Assembly: GCA_002633275.1 (NCBI GenBank)
Contig: NWBO01000064.1
Location: forward strand, 1 to 64,000
Direction of reading: 5' to 3'
Length of the DNA: 64,000 nt
DNA from: Bacteroidales bacterium Phil12
GTDB lineage: Bacteria > Bacteroidota > Bacteroidia > Bacteroidales > P3
The position numbers and the translations under genes were made by a program. The notes below the pieces were generated by a model. That model had not been told where the DNA came from and searched no databases. It saw nothing but the letters and a program-made list of their open reading frames with translations. Shown in pieces: positions 55,381 to 64,000 of this stretch (positions are counted from its first letter, which is position 1; the number at the start of each line of letters is the position of its first letter).

Positions 55381-55797
55381 TTAACGTTTTCTGTAAATAC
55401 TCCAATCTCGGTCTTTAGCTTGCATATCTTGAATAGTCTGAACTTCCTTGGCGATAAGGACGAAAATATCAAGGTCTTTGCTCTGCAACCATTTGATGCC
55501 GTCGTTATCCTTTTTACACGCAGCCGTGAAGTATATAAGGAAATCGTCCTTAGTGTCGTTTATCCACTTCTGAGCATCGGCGTGCCCATCAACGGCAATG
55601 GTTACTATCGCTATCGGAGCAAATCCATTATCAAACAACCAATGCAAAGCCTGCTCATCGCCGCGAACAACATTACTCCAAGCCGCAAGTTCAGGATAGC
55701 CATTATTAAGCAAGTACTTAAAAAATTTCTTATCTCCTTTAAGCGACTGCAACAAAGCCATCAAAATCTTTATGTCGTAATGCAGAAAACTTTTCAC
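55381..55797 (-). CDS. Hypothetical protein of 138 aa coupled to pheT
   Basis: A small acidic/aromatic protein (KYLLNNGYPELAAWSNVVRGD...) with short helical, ankyrin-like repeats spaced about 30 residues (NGYPELAAW, NGFAPIAIV, KDDFLIYF, KDLDIFVLI). No signal peptide, no known domain recognised. It starts at GTG 55797, 4 nt after the pheT stop, so it is probably translated from the pheT transcript. The next ATG in frame is 12 codons later. Confidence 0.6.
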   Translation of the reverse strand: MKSFLHYDIKILMALLQSLKGDKKFFKYLLNNGYPELAAWSNVVRGDEQALHWLFDNGFAPIAIVTIAVDGHADAQKWINDTKDDFLIYFTAACKKDNDGIKWLQSKDLDIFVLIAKEVQTIQDMQAKDRDWSIYRKR

Positions 55798-55801
55798 GTT
55801 G

Positions 55802-58267
55802 TTATCTTAATTTAGCACCGATTTTATTTTCCAAAGTCTTAACAACTTTATCGGTAACAGCCTCTATTTGTTTTGCGTTAAGCGTCTTTTCTTCATCTTG
55901 TAAAATGATACTTATCGCATATTGCTTCTTGTCGGCTTCTTGTAACTTGGTGTATTCGTCAAACAAGGTAACGGATTTGATAAGTTTCTTGTCGCAATCC
56001 TTGACAATCTGCTCTATGCTTGCAAACGAAGTATCCTTATCCACAACTAACGCCAAATCTCTTTTGACAGCAGGGAATTTGGAAATATTTGCATATTGTA
56101 CTTCTTTTTTAGGCATAATTTTGATGATAGCCTCCCAATTCAAATCGGCGTAGAACACATCTTGTTTGATGTCGAAGCGTTTTTTCAAATCAGCATTAAC
56201 ACTACCCAACACGGCAATAACTTTCTTGCTTTCTTTATTAACAAGCGACAAACCTTGCGATAGGTACTTGGTTCCGCAATCCTTTTGTTCTATTTGTTCT
56301 ATATTGTTTATATTTATGCGCAAACGTTGAAGCACATTGAACACGATATTTTTCAAATAAAAGAAATCTGCATTCTGTGCTTTGCCTTGCCAAGAGTCGT
56401 TAGACAATTTTCCGGTAATGAATAACGACAAATGTTTTTCTTCTTTGAAACGTTTATCAACTTTCAAATTATCGGGTGCTCCTATATTCTTTTGGTAGCA
56501 GTTGCCGAACTCAAATGTTTTAAGGTTGCTTACGTTTCTGTTTATGTTAAATGCCAATACTTCCAAGCCGCTATACAATAAAGTCTGACGCATAACATTC
56601 AAATCGCTCGAAAGAGCATTGAGAATCTTAACGCTTTTTTCGATAGGGTAGTCCTCATTGTTTTCGTAATAAGCCCCAACACTCAATGAATTGTTCATCG
56701 TTTCGTTAAATCCGTTTGCAGCCAAGAAAGAAGTAATGGTATATTGTATTTTTTCCTTGTCTGGTTTTGGATTGTAAGACAAAGAAGATTTAACATTGTA
56801 TGGAAAATCAATATTGTTATAGCCGTAAATACGTAGAATCTCTTCTGCCAAATCACAAGGACGGGTAACATCTACTTTGTTGGTCGGGACAAGAGCGATA
56901 AGGTGTTTATCGTCCATATCTTTAACCTCAATGTTTAAGCCTTCAAGAATATCTTTGATTTTGTTTCTTTCGATAACTTTTCCAATCAACGAATCCAAAT
57001 AATCAAAAGACAAATCTATGCAAGCCCTCTCAATAACTTTCGGATAAACATCGTTAATCTCACAACTTATCTGCCCGCCTGCAAGTTCTTTAATCAACAT
57101 TGCAGCACGTTTCAAAGCATAAACAGTGATATTAGGGTCTGCACCTCTTTCGTAGCGGAACGAAGCATCGGTACTCAAACCGTGATATTTTGCTCCCTTA
57201 CGTATAACAACAGGATTGAAATAAGCACTTTCTAAGAATATGTTCTTAGTTTGCATTGTAACGCCCGAATCTTCGCCACCGAATATGCCACCCAAACACA
57301 TAGGCTCTTTGGCATTGCAAACCATAGCCTCTTTACCGTTAAGTTTTCTTTCAACTCCGTCCAATGTTACGAACTTAGTTCCTTCAGGCATAGTCTTTAC
57401 ATTGATTTCATTACCCTCGACTTTATCCAAATCAAATGCGTGTAAAGGCTGACCAACTTCCATTAAAACGAAGTTCGTTATATCCACAACATTATTTATT
57501 GATCTAATGCCAACTGCGTCCAAACGTTCTTTTAACCATTTCGGCGATTCTTTAACCTCAACGTTTGAAATCGTTAGGCCAGAGTATCTGCCGCAAAGAC
57601 TTTCGTCTATATTTATTGTTACCGGCTTTGAATTGTTATCTACTTTGAACTCATCAACACTCGGCACAACTAAATCTACTTTCTCATTTCTTTGAGAAGC
57701 AAGTATTGCCACTAAATCTCTACCAACGCCTATGTGAGATGTAGCATCCGAACGGTTAGCCGTAAGACCTATCTCCAATATTGTATCTTCCTCCAAGTGG
57801 AAATATTCTTTGGCAAGCGTACCCGGTACTCCGTCATTCAAGACCATAATACCATCGTGGTTATCGCTTAACTGCAATTCCTTTTCTGAACAAATCATTC
57901 CCTCTGACGGCTCACCTCTAAGTTTAGATTTCTTTATCTCAAAGCACTCATCACCGTCATAAACCTTTGCTCCTATCGTTGCCACAACGACAATCTGTCC
58001 TTCTGCCACGTTCGGTGCGCCACAAACTATATGCAACGGCTCTGCCTGACCCACATCAACAGTTGTGATGTGCAAGTGATCGCTATTGGGATGAGCCACA
58101 CAAGTCAAAACCTTGCCTATTACATACTTCTCCAAGCCACCTTTAATGGATTCTATCTTTTCCAAACCCTCTACTTCCAAACCTGAGAAAGTCAAAAGGT
58201 CTGCTACCTCTTGTGCATTATGAGTTGTCGGCACATATTGTTTGAGCCAATTATATGAGATTTTCAT
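55802..58267 (-). CDS. pheT: Phenylalanyl-tRNA synthetase beta subunit
   Basis: Together with PheS charges tRNA-Phe. 821 aa with N-terminal tRNA-binding domain (about 40-150, VLTCVAHPNSDHLHITTVD), B3/B4 and B5 domains, the catalytic-like core, and the C-terminal FDX-ACB domain (ISKFPAVKRDLALVVDKDTSF). Normal length. Nine nt after the S46 peptidase gene on the same strand. pheS is not in the window. Confidence 0.97.
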   Translation of the reverse strand: MKISYNWLKQYVPTTHNAQEVADLLTFSGLEVEGLEKIESIKGGLEKYVIGKVLTCVAHPNSDHLHITTVDVGQAEPLHIVCGAPNVAEGQIVVVATIGAKVYDGDECFEIKKSKLRGEPSEGMICSEKELQLSDNHDGIMVLNDGVPGTLAKEYFHLEEDTILEIGLTANRSDATSHIGVGRDLVAILASQRNEKVDLVVPSVDEFKVDNNSKPVTINIDESLCGRYSGLTISNVEVKESPKWLKERLDAVGIRSINNVVDITNFVLMEVGQPLHAFDLDKVEGNEINVKTMPEGTKFVTLDGVERKLNGKEAMVCNAKEPMCLGGIFGGEDSGVTMQTKNIFLESAYFNPVVIRKGAKYHGLSTDASFRYERGADPNITVYALKRAAMLIKELAGGQISCEINDVYPKVIERACIDLSFDYLDSLIGKVIERNKIKDILEGLNIEVKDMDDKHLIALVPTNKVDVTRPCDLAEEILRIYGYNNIDFPYNVKSSLSYNPKPDKEKIQYTITSFLAANGFNETMNNSLSVGAYYENNEDYPIEKSVKILNALSSDLNVMRQTLLYSGLEVLAFNINRNVSNLKTFEFGNCYQKNIGAPDNLKVDKRFKEEKHLSLFITGKLSNDSWQGKAQNADFFYLKNIVFNVLQRLRININNIEQIEQKDCGTKYLSQGLSLVNKESKKVIAVLGSVNADLKKRFDIKQDVFYADLNWEAIIKIMPKKEVQYANISKFPAVKRDLALVVDKDTSFASIEQIVKDCDKKLIKSVTLFDEYTKLQEADKKQYAISIILQDEEKTLNAKQIEAVTDKVVKTLENKIGAKLR

Positions 58268-58276
58268 TTCGTATCT

Positions 58277-60415
58277 TTATTTAATAATTTCCAATTCGTC
58301 AATAAGATTTTTCGCTCCCAAATACTTATCTATTATCAACAGACAGTAACGTACATCCAGCGTTATGTTTCTACAAAGATCTTTATCGTAAAGAATATCC
58401 GACATAGTTCCTTCCCAATTGCGGTCAAAGTTCAAACCTATCAAATTGCCCTCTGCATCCATAACAGGAGAACCTGAATTGCCGCCAGTCGTATGGTTGG
58501 TTGCGATGAATGCAACTCTATCTCCATACGGAGTCATATCATTATTATAATAAATATCTTTTAGTCTCTGTTCAACAACGTAATCATAAACATTAGGATC
58601 TTCTTTTTCCATTATACCCGCAATAGTTGTGTAATGGCGATATGTTACTCCGTCCTTAGGCTTGAAAGGTGCGATATTGCCATATGTTACTCTTAGTGTC
58701 AAGTTGGCATCAGGAAATACTCCGTCGTTCATCGACACATCTTCGCTTGTTCTTGAAGAGTTGAATTTAGCCAAATAATCTGCCGTGTATATTCTATAAA
58801 GACTGTCAAGTTTCGCATTGTTTTCTTTCAAATGTTTAGATGTCTCGTTGATATATTGACCCATAATCGGAGAGAGCAACTCTATTGCAACGTCATCGAC
58901 AAGTTTCTTGTAATCCTTGCGCTTATAATTGTTTAAGATTTTAACAATTTTTTCAGGATTGTTCAATATGGTTTTCTTATACACCATTGCAAAGTAATCC
59001 TGTGCAGAAACCTTACTCATTCTGTCTCTTAAAAATACATAGTTATCTTTTGCGAAATCATCATAGAAGATTTTCATAGTGCGAACGAATACCAAACTAT
59101 CCACCGAGCGATGAGAAGCGAAATCATTATCGTAATATTCTTGCAAGGACTTTGCCAAACTCTTTGCTTGACTTGAAAGCATTTCTTCACTTATTGAATT
59201 ATCCATCGAAAGGTCTATCAATCTCAACAAACGCCTTGCGTTAATCATCATATCGCTTGACAAAACAGCTTCTCCGATGTAAAGATTTTCCATTTTGTAC
59301 TTACGATTGGCGTCATACACTTGCTTAAACTGTGGCATCAACAGATTTCCCACTTCTTGCTGCTGCTTTCTTTCAACAGCATTCAAAAACTTCAATCCCT
59401 TAACCTCACCTTGCCATTTCTTCCAGCCATTTGCAATAGAAGCCACCTCAGATGCGTAACGCAAACGCTTAGCCGGTGATTCCTCTTGGGCTGCTTTGTA
59501 TATGTTAAGGATTTCCGTTCTTAGTTTGATGCGAGCCGGGTCTTCAATATTCTGAATATCCTCAACAGCATAAGAAGTCAAAAACTGTTTAGTCGTACCC
59601 GGATAACCCATAACAAAAGTAAAGTCTCCCTCCTGCTTATCTTTCAAAGAAATCTTCAAAAACTTCTTCGGTGTGTAGGGCTTATTGTCTTTGGAATACT
59701 CAGCCGGCTCATTGTTGCTGTCTGCATAAACACGAAATACCGAAAAATCTCCCGTGTGTCTCGGCCACATCCAGTTGTCAGTGTCGCCACCGAATTTACC
59801 GATATTACTTGGCGGTGCTGCCACCAAACGAACATCTTTATAAATCTTATTTACATACAATATATATTGATTGCCGTAATATATAGGCTTAACATACGCC
59901 GACAGATTCGTACCCTTTGTAACCTTATCCACAATATCCCTTATATTCTGCTCAACGATGCCCTCTCTTTGCTCTTCCGAGATATTTTTACTCACGCCTT
60001 TCAACACCTCAGCGGTTACATCTTTCATATATTGCAACAAAGTAACCGTCAATCCCGGACAAGGCAATTCTTCTTGCTTTGAATAAGCCGCAAAACCATT
60101 TGTCAAATAATCATGTTCCACTGTGGAATGTGCCACAATCTGCCCATATCCGCAATGATGATTGGTAAATACAAGCCCTTCACCGCTCACGAACTCGCCC
60201 GTACAACCTGAACCAAACAACATAACCGCATCTTTTATCGAAGCATTGTTGGCATCATATATATCTTTCGCCGAAATCTTACAGCCTTTGGACAGCATAT
60301 CCTTTTGGTTCTTGTCTAAAAGCATCGGTAACCACATACCCCCTTGTGCAAGCAACTCGCCAAACGGCATAACGCTCAGCACAGCACAAAAAATAGTTAT
60401 AATTCGTTTTTTCAT
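58277..60415 (-). CDS. S46-family dipeptidyl-peptidase, DPP11-like
   Basis: Periplasmic serine exopeptidase (712 aa) releasing dipeptides from peptides, central to amino-acid nutrition of asaccharolytic Bacteroidales. Signal peptide (about 1-24), then GLVFTNHHCGYG (catalytic His at 86-87), FGGDTDNWMWPRHTGD (catalytic Asp) and GGNSGSP (Ser647). The residue that discriminates specificity is Arg665 (FDRNWE), equivalent to Arg673 of P. gingivalis DPP11 (Ser655 there), which favours Asp/Glu at P1; DPP7 has Gly. So DPP11 activity is predicted. A TAAATTTG -7 box (60438-60445) lies 23 nt upstream. Confidence 0.93.
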   Translation of the reverse strand: MKKRIITIFCAVLSVMPFGELLAQGGMWLPMLLDKNQKDMLSKGCKISAKDIYDANNASIKDAVMLFGSGCTGEFVSGEGLVFTNHHCGYGQIVAHSTVEHDYLTNGFAAYSKQEELPCPGLTVTLLQYMKDVTAEVLKGVSKNISEEQREGIVEQNIRDIVDKVTKGTNLSAYVKPIYYGNQYILYVNKIYKDVRLVAAPPSNIGKFGGDTDNWMWPRHTGDFSVFRVYADSNNEPAEYSKDNKPYTPKKFLKISLKDKQEGDFTFVMGYPGTTKQFLTSYAVEDIQNIEDPARIKLRTEILNIYKAAQEESPAKRLRYASEVASIANGWKKWQGEVKGLKFLNAVERKQQQEVGNLLMPQFKQVYDANRKYKMENLYIGEAVLSSDMMINARRLLRLIDLSMDNSISEEMLSSQAKSLAKSLQEYYDNDFASHRSVDSLVFVRTMKIFYDDFAKDNYVFLRDRMSKVSAQDYFAMVYKKTILNNPEKIVKILNNYKRKDYKKLVDDVAIELLSPIMGQYINETSKHLKENNAKLDSLYRIYTADYLAKFNSSRTSEDVSMNDGVFPDANLTLRVTYGNIAPFKPKDGVTYRHYTTIAGIMEKEDPNVYDYVVEQRLKDIYYNNDMTPYGDRVAFIATNHTTGGNSGSPVMDAEGNLIGLNFDRNWEGTMSDILYDKDLCRNITLDVRYCLLIIDKYLGAKNLIDELEIIK

Positions 60416-60437
60416 ATATTTTTTTTATTTAGAGTTG

Positions 60438-60445
60438 CAAATTTA
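60438..60445 (-). promoter_or_regulatory. -7 box of the S46-pheT operon
   Basis: TAAATTTG on the minus strand, 23 nt before the S46 start; no clear -33. It lies at the edge of the repeat-rich gap 60416-60859. Confidence 0.5.
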
Positions 60446-60673
60446 TAAAAAAATCGTGAAATACCCTGCAATTTCTCATTAGATTTCATCTACCACCTTG
60501 CTCGCCTTAAACAATATCGTCATATTTTGAATTTTTACAGTCGCTATCGCGAGTTTGGGGTTTGCCGACGTTATTTAGAGTTTTATATATTGATTTTCCT
60601 ATTTTACATTTTGTAGTTTTGAGTTTTATATATTATGATTTCAATGCCATAAATTGAAGTTTTTATATAAAAC

Positions 60674-60838
60674 AGTGAGACTCTCGTCTAAAATAGTGCA
60701 ACTCTCGTCTAAATCAGTGAAAAACGTGATTCAACTTATCGCAAAGTTGTGGTTCAACTTATCGCAAAGTTGAATCACGAGTCTCACTGATTTAGACGAG
60801 AGTTGCACTGATTTAGATAATAACTTCACTATTTTAGA
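60674..60838. repeat. Array J: nested inverted 21-bp-phased repeat
   Basis: Left arm AGTG starts at 60674, 60695 and 60716; right arm CACT starts at 60785, 60806 and 60827: both exactly 21-nt stepped. 60695-60719 and 60785-60809 are exact 25-nt reverse complements; nested inside are CGTGATTCAACTT (60725-60737) with AAGTTGAATCACG (60767-60779) and AAGTTG/CAACTT. Outermost TCTAAAATAGTG (60687-60698) pairs with 60827-60838. Unit AGTG-CAACTCTCGTC-TAAATC is the same frame as the other arrays, with a different 11-nt core. Confidence 0.9.
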
Positions 60839-60859
60839 TGCCAACTTCAATTAAAAACC

Positions 60860-61763
60860 TTAAAAATCCGCATCTTTATACATAAATCTACGGCAAGAAA
60901 ACAAAAGAAAGAGAAAATCTACACCTTTTTTGTTCATGTGATAATCTGTGTCGAAAGCACAAGTATCCGGAAGTACGTGATGAGTAAGAGGAACCAAAAA
61001 AGGATATCCGTTTTTATCCAAAAAAACATTCAACCGTTTTTGCTTGTACTTCTCGTGCCTTAAACCCGGAGGCACGAATAACAGGAGGAATAATAATTAC
61101 TTTGCAGCCTTTTTTTTCAATTTCATATAATTGTCGTACAAAATACAATCCAAAACTTTCATCAAATTCCCCTTTAATTGGTTGAGATGAAATAAAACTA
61201 CTTGGCAACGTCCAATGCAAAACTTCATCTCCATATTCATTGAATCCAGATGCCTTGTAACCTTTTTTTGAATAACCCTGCATAGCACTCTCTCGTATAA
61301 CACTCGGTATTCCTAACAAAACTTGTAAAATTTGATGCCCATTCAATAAATCACATTTCGCCCAATTGCTGTAAGCAATTAATGGAGCCAATGTTTGCGG
61401 TTCTCCACACGCTGTCCCATAAAAATGTTCATACTCGGGTACGAAAATAACAATATCTCCTTTTCGTACATATTGCTCCACATCATCTACCATAAACTTC
61501 AATCCGATTCCAGCGTGCAATCCATAATTCAAAACAGGAAGATTAAAAGAATCTTCTATTCGTTTCGAGTCTAACCCAAAAGCCAAATTACTCCCGCCAA
61601 CGAACACAATACGTGGCGAAGGAGTATTGTCTAATAAATAACATTTTTTATTGTATGCCATAATATAAGCATCTTTATTGTACGGAACACAAAACAATAA
61701 TAAAACAAGCGACAAAACCGCCACACAACCGTAGATACATATTTTTGTTAAAAATCTCTTCAT
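60860..61763 (-). pseudogene. SGNH-hydrolase/DltD-like partner of the second MBOAT, frameshifted
   Basis: From ATG 61763 a frame runs with a membrane anchor (MKRFLTKICIYGCVAVLSLVL...), then FVGGSNLAFGLDSKRIEDSF (SGNH block I), a region ending IIIPPVIRAS, and stops at 61014. A second frame (60860 to about 61100) continues as GLRHEKYKQKRLNVFLDKNG, with the likely catalytic D and H in CAFDTDYHMNKKG. A single indel between about 61020 and 61100 joins them into one protein of about 300 aa. Follows the MBOAT by 5 nt. Either a true broken gene or a sequencing error; the active-site half is lost if real. Confidence 0.7.
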
Positions 61764-61768
61764 TTTAC

Positions 61769-63208
61769 TTAAAATTGAAAATATATAAATGTAGTTTGCG
61801 AAACCCCAAACAACAATATCATAAAAACTATACACAGATAAACAATCATACGAACGATAGAAAAGGACAACAGCCCCTTACAGTCCAATTGCAGTGCAAT
61901 GTCTTTGTTGCGTTGCAGCCATTCCACCGCTAACAAGAAGATTATATAAAATAACTCCTTTATTCCATATTTTGGCAAACAAAAACTGAACTCTGAAAAC
62001 ATTCTAAAAATATATTCAGATGCCTGATGTATTGTGGTAGCACGAAAAATAACCCACCCGACAACCACAATTCCGAAAGTACCTAACATTTGTCCTAATT
62101 CTTTTACGGAGGGAAACAATTTACCTTTGGCAACTATATCTTTGTATTTCCTATTCTTTCCCAACAATAAAAGAGGCAAAAAGAACAACGCATGATATAC
62201 TCCCCAACAAATAAATGTCCAATTAGCCCCATGCCAAAAGCCACTTACCAAGAATATAATTAATGTATTACGGAAACTATGCCATTTGCCATTTCGACTA
62301 CCGCCCAATGGAATGTAAATATAATCACGGAACCATGTAGTCAATGAAATATGCCACCGTCTCCAAAACTCAGCAATATCACGAGAAAAATACGGATAAT
62401 TAAAATTACGCATCAAATTAACACCAAACAAACGAGCCGTACCTATCGCTATATCCGAATAACCAGAAAAATCTCCGTATATCTGAAATGTGAAAAGTAT
62501 AGCTCCCAAAAGAAGAGTAAATCCATCCAACGTCTGATACTGCACAAAAATAAGATTAACCGATGCGGCACAATTATCAGCCACAACCATTTTCTTAAAA
62601 AATCCCCATAGTATTTGTCTTACTCCATCGACAGCCTTTTCATAATCAAATTTACGAGAAGAAATAAATTGCGGCAATAGATTAGAAGCCCTCTCAATTG
62701 GTCCAGCAACCAATTGTGGGAAGAAACTAATAAAGGCGAAAAACGCAACTATGTCATAAGTAGGCTTTATTCTACCTTTATACACATCAATTGTATAACC
62801 GAATGCTTGAAAAGTATAAAAACTTATCCCTACCGGTAACAATATATCCTTTGTTACCCAATCGACCGTAATACCAAAACCTCGCAGCAAGACCGCAAAG
62901 TTTTCTCCGAAGAAATTAAAATATTTGAAATAAAAAAGAATTAATAAATTAAATACAATACTTACTGCATTAATCAACTTTCGCTTTGCCACACAGCCTT
63001 TATATCGTTCCAACAATATTCCACTCGAAAAACTACATAAAGCAGTAATCGTTATTAATACAAGAAAACGCCAATCCCACCAACCATAAAACACATAACT
63101 TGCTACAACTACAAACAAATTTTGGTACTTCGCAGGCTTGAACACAAACCAATAAAGCAAAAACACAACAGGCAAAAACACCAAAAATTCAAAGGAATTA
63201 AACAGCAT
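61769..63208 (-). CDS. Second membrane-bound O-acyltransferase (MBOAT)
   Basis: A 479-aa AlgI-like acyltransferase from ATG 63208 (the frame opens nine codons earlier at 63235, less likely). About 11 helices; H286 in FWRRWHISLTTWF and the invariant H326 in SGFWHGANWTFICWG; GDFSGYSDIAIG. It differs clearly in sequence from the MBOAT at 26.8 kb. Here the MBOAT precedes its SGNH partner, the reverse of the first pair. Right of it a 287-nt spacer and a recombinase gene follow. Confidence 0.92.
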   Translation of the reverse strand: MLFNSFEFLVFLPVVFLLYWFVFKPAKYQNLFVVVASYVFYGWWDWRFLVLITITALCSFSSGILLERYKGCVAKRKLINAVSIVFNLLILFYFKYFNFFGENFAVLLRGFGITVDWVTKDILLPVGISFYTFQAFGYTIDVYKGRIKPTYDIVAFFAFISFFPQLVAGPIERASNLLPQFISSRKFDYEKAVDGVRQILWGFFKKMVVADNCAASVNLIFVQYQTLDGFTLLLGAILFTFQIYGDFSGYSDIAIGTARLFGVNLMRNFNYPYFSRDIAEFWRRWHISLTTWFRDYIYIPLGGSRNGKWHSFRNTLIIFLVSGFWHGANWTFICWGVYHALFFLPLLLLGKNRKYKDIVAKGKLFPSVKELGQMLGTFGIVVVGWVIFRATTIHQASEYIFRMFSEFSFCLPKYGIKELFYIIFLLAVEWLQRNKDIALQLDCKGLLSFSIVRMIVYLCIVFMILLFGVSQTTFIYFQF

Positions 63209-63459
63209 ATTGTCAATCAAGCCCCAATTCCTCAAAAGACTATTTTTAATCCATTACATAAAGAAAGCGTGGAACTTAAACCAATGAAATACATTTGAAA
63301 ACAAAGGATAGAAAATAGAAAGAAAAGCATAACAACTGCAAATAAAATCATTGATATACAGCGGTTTTATTACTGTCTTGTTTGGGAATAATCCTTTAAA
63401 TCATCTTAAACTCTTGCAAGTTTCTTCGGGATTATTGGGAACATTTGCGGGAAACATAT

Positions 63460-63467
63460 TACCTTTG
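63460..63467 (+). promoter_or_regulatory. -7 box of the integrase gene
   Basis: TACCTTTG matches TAnnTTTG, 28 nt before ATG 63496; -33 is not at a standard distance. The spacer 63209-63495 shows no other feature and no tRNA end or direct repeat I could identify as an attachment site. Confidence 0.45.
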
Positions 63468-63495
63468 CACATAGAAACATAAAACCGACAAGGAC

Positions 63496-64000
63496 ATGAA
63501 GGTAAGCGTATATCTCAGAGAGGTTAAAGAGGACGGGAAACAGGGTGTTTCATGCATCTGTTTCCGTGTACGTGATAAAGAGATTGACATCAAGATCGCA
63601 TCAGAGTTGCAGGTCGTTGACAAGTATTGGGACGGTGGTGCCCTCAGATATCGCCAGAACACAGTCGTGGACAAGGACGAGCAGAAACATATCCCAAAAC
63701 AGATAGCCGCTATCATTGAGCTTATAGAATCATCCTTTGACCGGAACAAGGCTGACAGCAACTGGCTAAGACAGTCTATTGAGGATGTGCTGCACCCCAA
63801 CCGCGCTTACGAGCGTAACCATCCCACACTGTTGGCGAGAATGGCAGAATACATCAAACAGCACGATGGAACCAAACAGACCAAGGCTCAAATAGAAAAT
63901 TTGCATCACAAACTGATAAGATACGTGGCTTACAACCGTGAGATTGCCGGAAACCAAGACTTCAATCTGTTTGTTGAAAGCATCACATTGGAGGACATGA
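63496..64000 (+). CDS. Tyrosine recombinase / site-specific integrase, N-terminal part (runs off window)
   Basis: 168 codons of an integrase from ATG 63496, still open at position 64000. The N-terminal 90 residues (MKVSVYLREVKEDGKQGVSC, then ELQVVDKYWDGGALRY) form the arm-type DNA-binding domain of Bacteroidota conjugative-element integrases; a core-binding SAM-like domain begins near 115 (HPTLLARMAEYIKQHDG). The catalytic R-H-R-Y residues lie outside the window. Base composition (about half G+C by eye) is much higher than the rest, marking it as transferred DNA. A -7 TACCTTTG is at 63460-63467. Confidence 0.85.
   Translation, partial: MKVSVYLREVKEDGKQGVSCICFRVRDKEIDIKIASELQVVDKYWDGGALRYRQNTVVDKDEQKHIPKQIAAIIELIESSFDRNKADSNWLRQSIEDVLHPNRAYERNHPTLLARMAEYIKQHDGTKQTKAQIENLHHKLIRYVAYNREIAGNQDFNLFVESITLEDM

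Noticed and set aside
60674-60838. CRISPR array
   Set aside because: Regularly spaced repeats occur, but the conserved parts are only 4-6 nt, the arms are mirrored, and there are no cas genes.
63459-63800. Minus-strand ORF of 113 aa
   Set aside because: It is antisense to the integrase reading frame, which has clear homology; shadow ORF.

Overview
The window is a chromosomal segment of an AT-rich (by eye mid-30s % GC) member of the Bacteroidota, most likely order Bacteroidales. The evidence is the TTTG-N19-TAnnTTTG promoters, the scarcity of Shine-Dalgarno sequences, and lineage-typical families: DUF4932, DUF4270, S46 dipeptidyl-peptidase, EF-G-like FusA2, archaeal-type ProRS, HhH-barrel proteins, FadL-like porins and HddA/HddC. 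I cannot name the genus. No rRNA, tRNA or CRISPR array was recognised.

Layout. 1-3.3 kb: minus-strand sugar-nucleotide operon rfbA-rfbB-UDP-sugar dehydrogenase, running off the left edge (capsule or O-antigen). 3.3-9.4 kb: HhH-barrel protein, dtd, a membrane UDP-GlcNAc 4,6-dehydratase (CapD/WbpM type) and rluB. 9.4-12.8 kb: rplM-rpsI and rpsB-tsf, each group preceded by a structured RNA leader. 13.1-19.1 kb: a DUF4932 metallopeptidase-like protein and rnfBCDGE, ending in a terminator with no rnfA. 19.2-26.5 kb: alpha/beta hydrolase, proS, an aromatic-rich lipoprotein, a FadL-like porin, a 12-G tract and a Sel1 protein. 26.8-32.7 kb: O-acyltransferase (MBOAT) plus AlgX-like partner, S41 protease and lysS. 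33.4-38.2 kb: fusA2, dut, rdgB and DUF2148. 38.2-39.9 kb: a small accessory unit with its own promoter (57-aa peptide with a GG leader, then two thioredoxin-fold lipoproteins). 39.9-47.4 kb: rRNA methyltransferase, an hddA-hddC-glycosyltransferase-thioesterase operon, dprA, maf and ubiA. 47.7-55.1 kb: glycogen-synthase-like, DUF4270 and MORN operon; divergent adk-obgE-PAP2-flippase. 55.4-60.4 kb: S46 protease-pheT-138-aa gene. 60.8-63.2 kb: a second MBOAT with a frameshifted SGNH partner. 63.5-64 kb: start of a visibly GC-richer tyrosine recombinase, the probable edge of an integrated element.

Most unusual feature. At least eleven intergenic stretches carry short tandem arrays with an exact or near-exact 21-bp period (two helical turns). 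They lie at 5.4, 9.5, 14.4, 19.2, 25.5, 26.6, 36.0, 41.2, 47.5, 55.1-55.4 and 60.7 kb; a related 23-bp palindrome array lies at 32.9 kb. Most share a frame of the form AGTG-N11-TAAATY, but the 11-nt core differs between loci: TTAAACATCAG-like at most, CAACTCTCGTC-like at 60.7 kb. None lies in a recognised gene. Some units are inverted and build long perfect hairpins, including a nested one of about 165 bp at 60.7 kb. I know of no named element matching this and regard it as the best candidate for something undescribed.

How the genes work together. Much of the window serves surface polysaccharide: nucleotide-sugar synthesis (rfbA, rfbB, dehydrogenase, 4,6-dehydratase, HddA/HddC), a glycosyltransferase, a flippase and two O-acylation pairs. 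The rest is translation machinery (rplM, rpsI, rpsB, tsf, fusA2, proS, lysS, pheT, dtd, rluB), housekeeping of nucleotides (dut, rdgB, maf, adk), energy conservation (Rnf) and peptide use (S46 and S41 peptidases).
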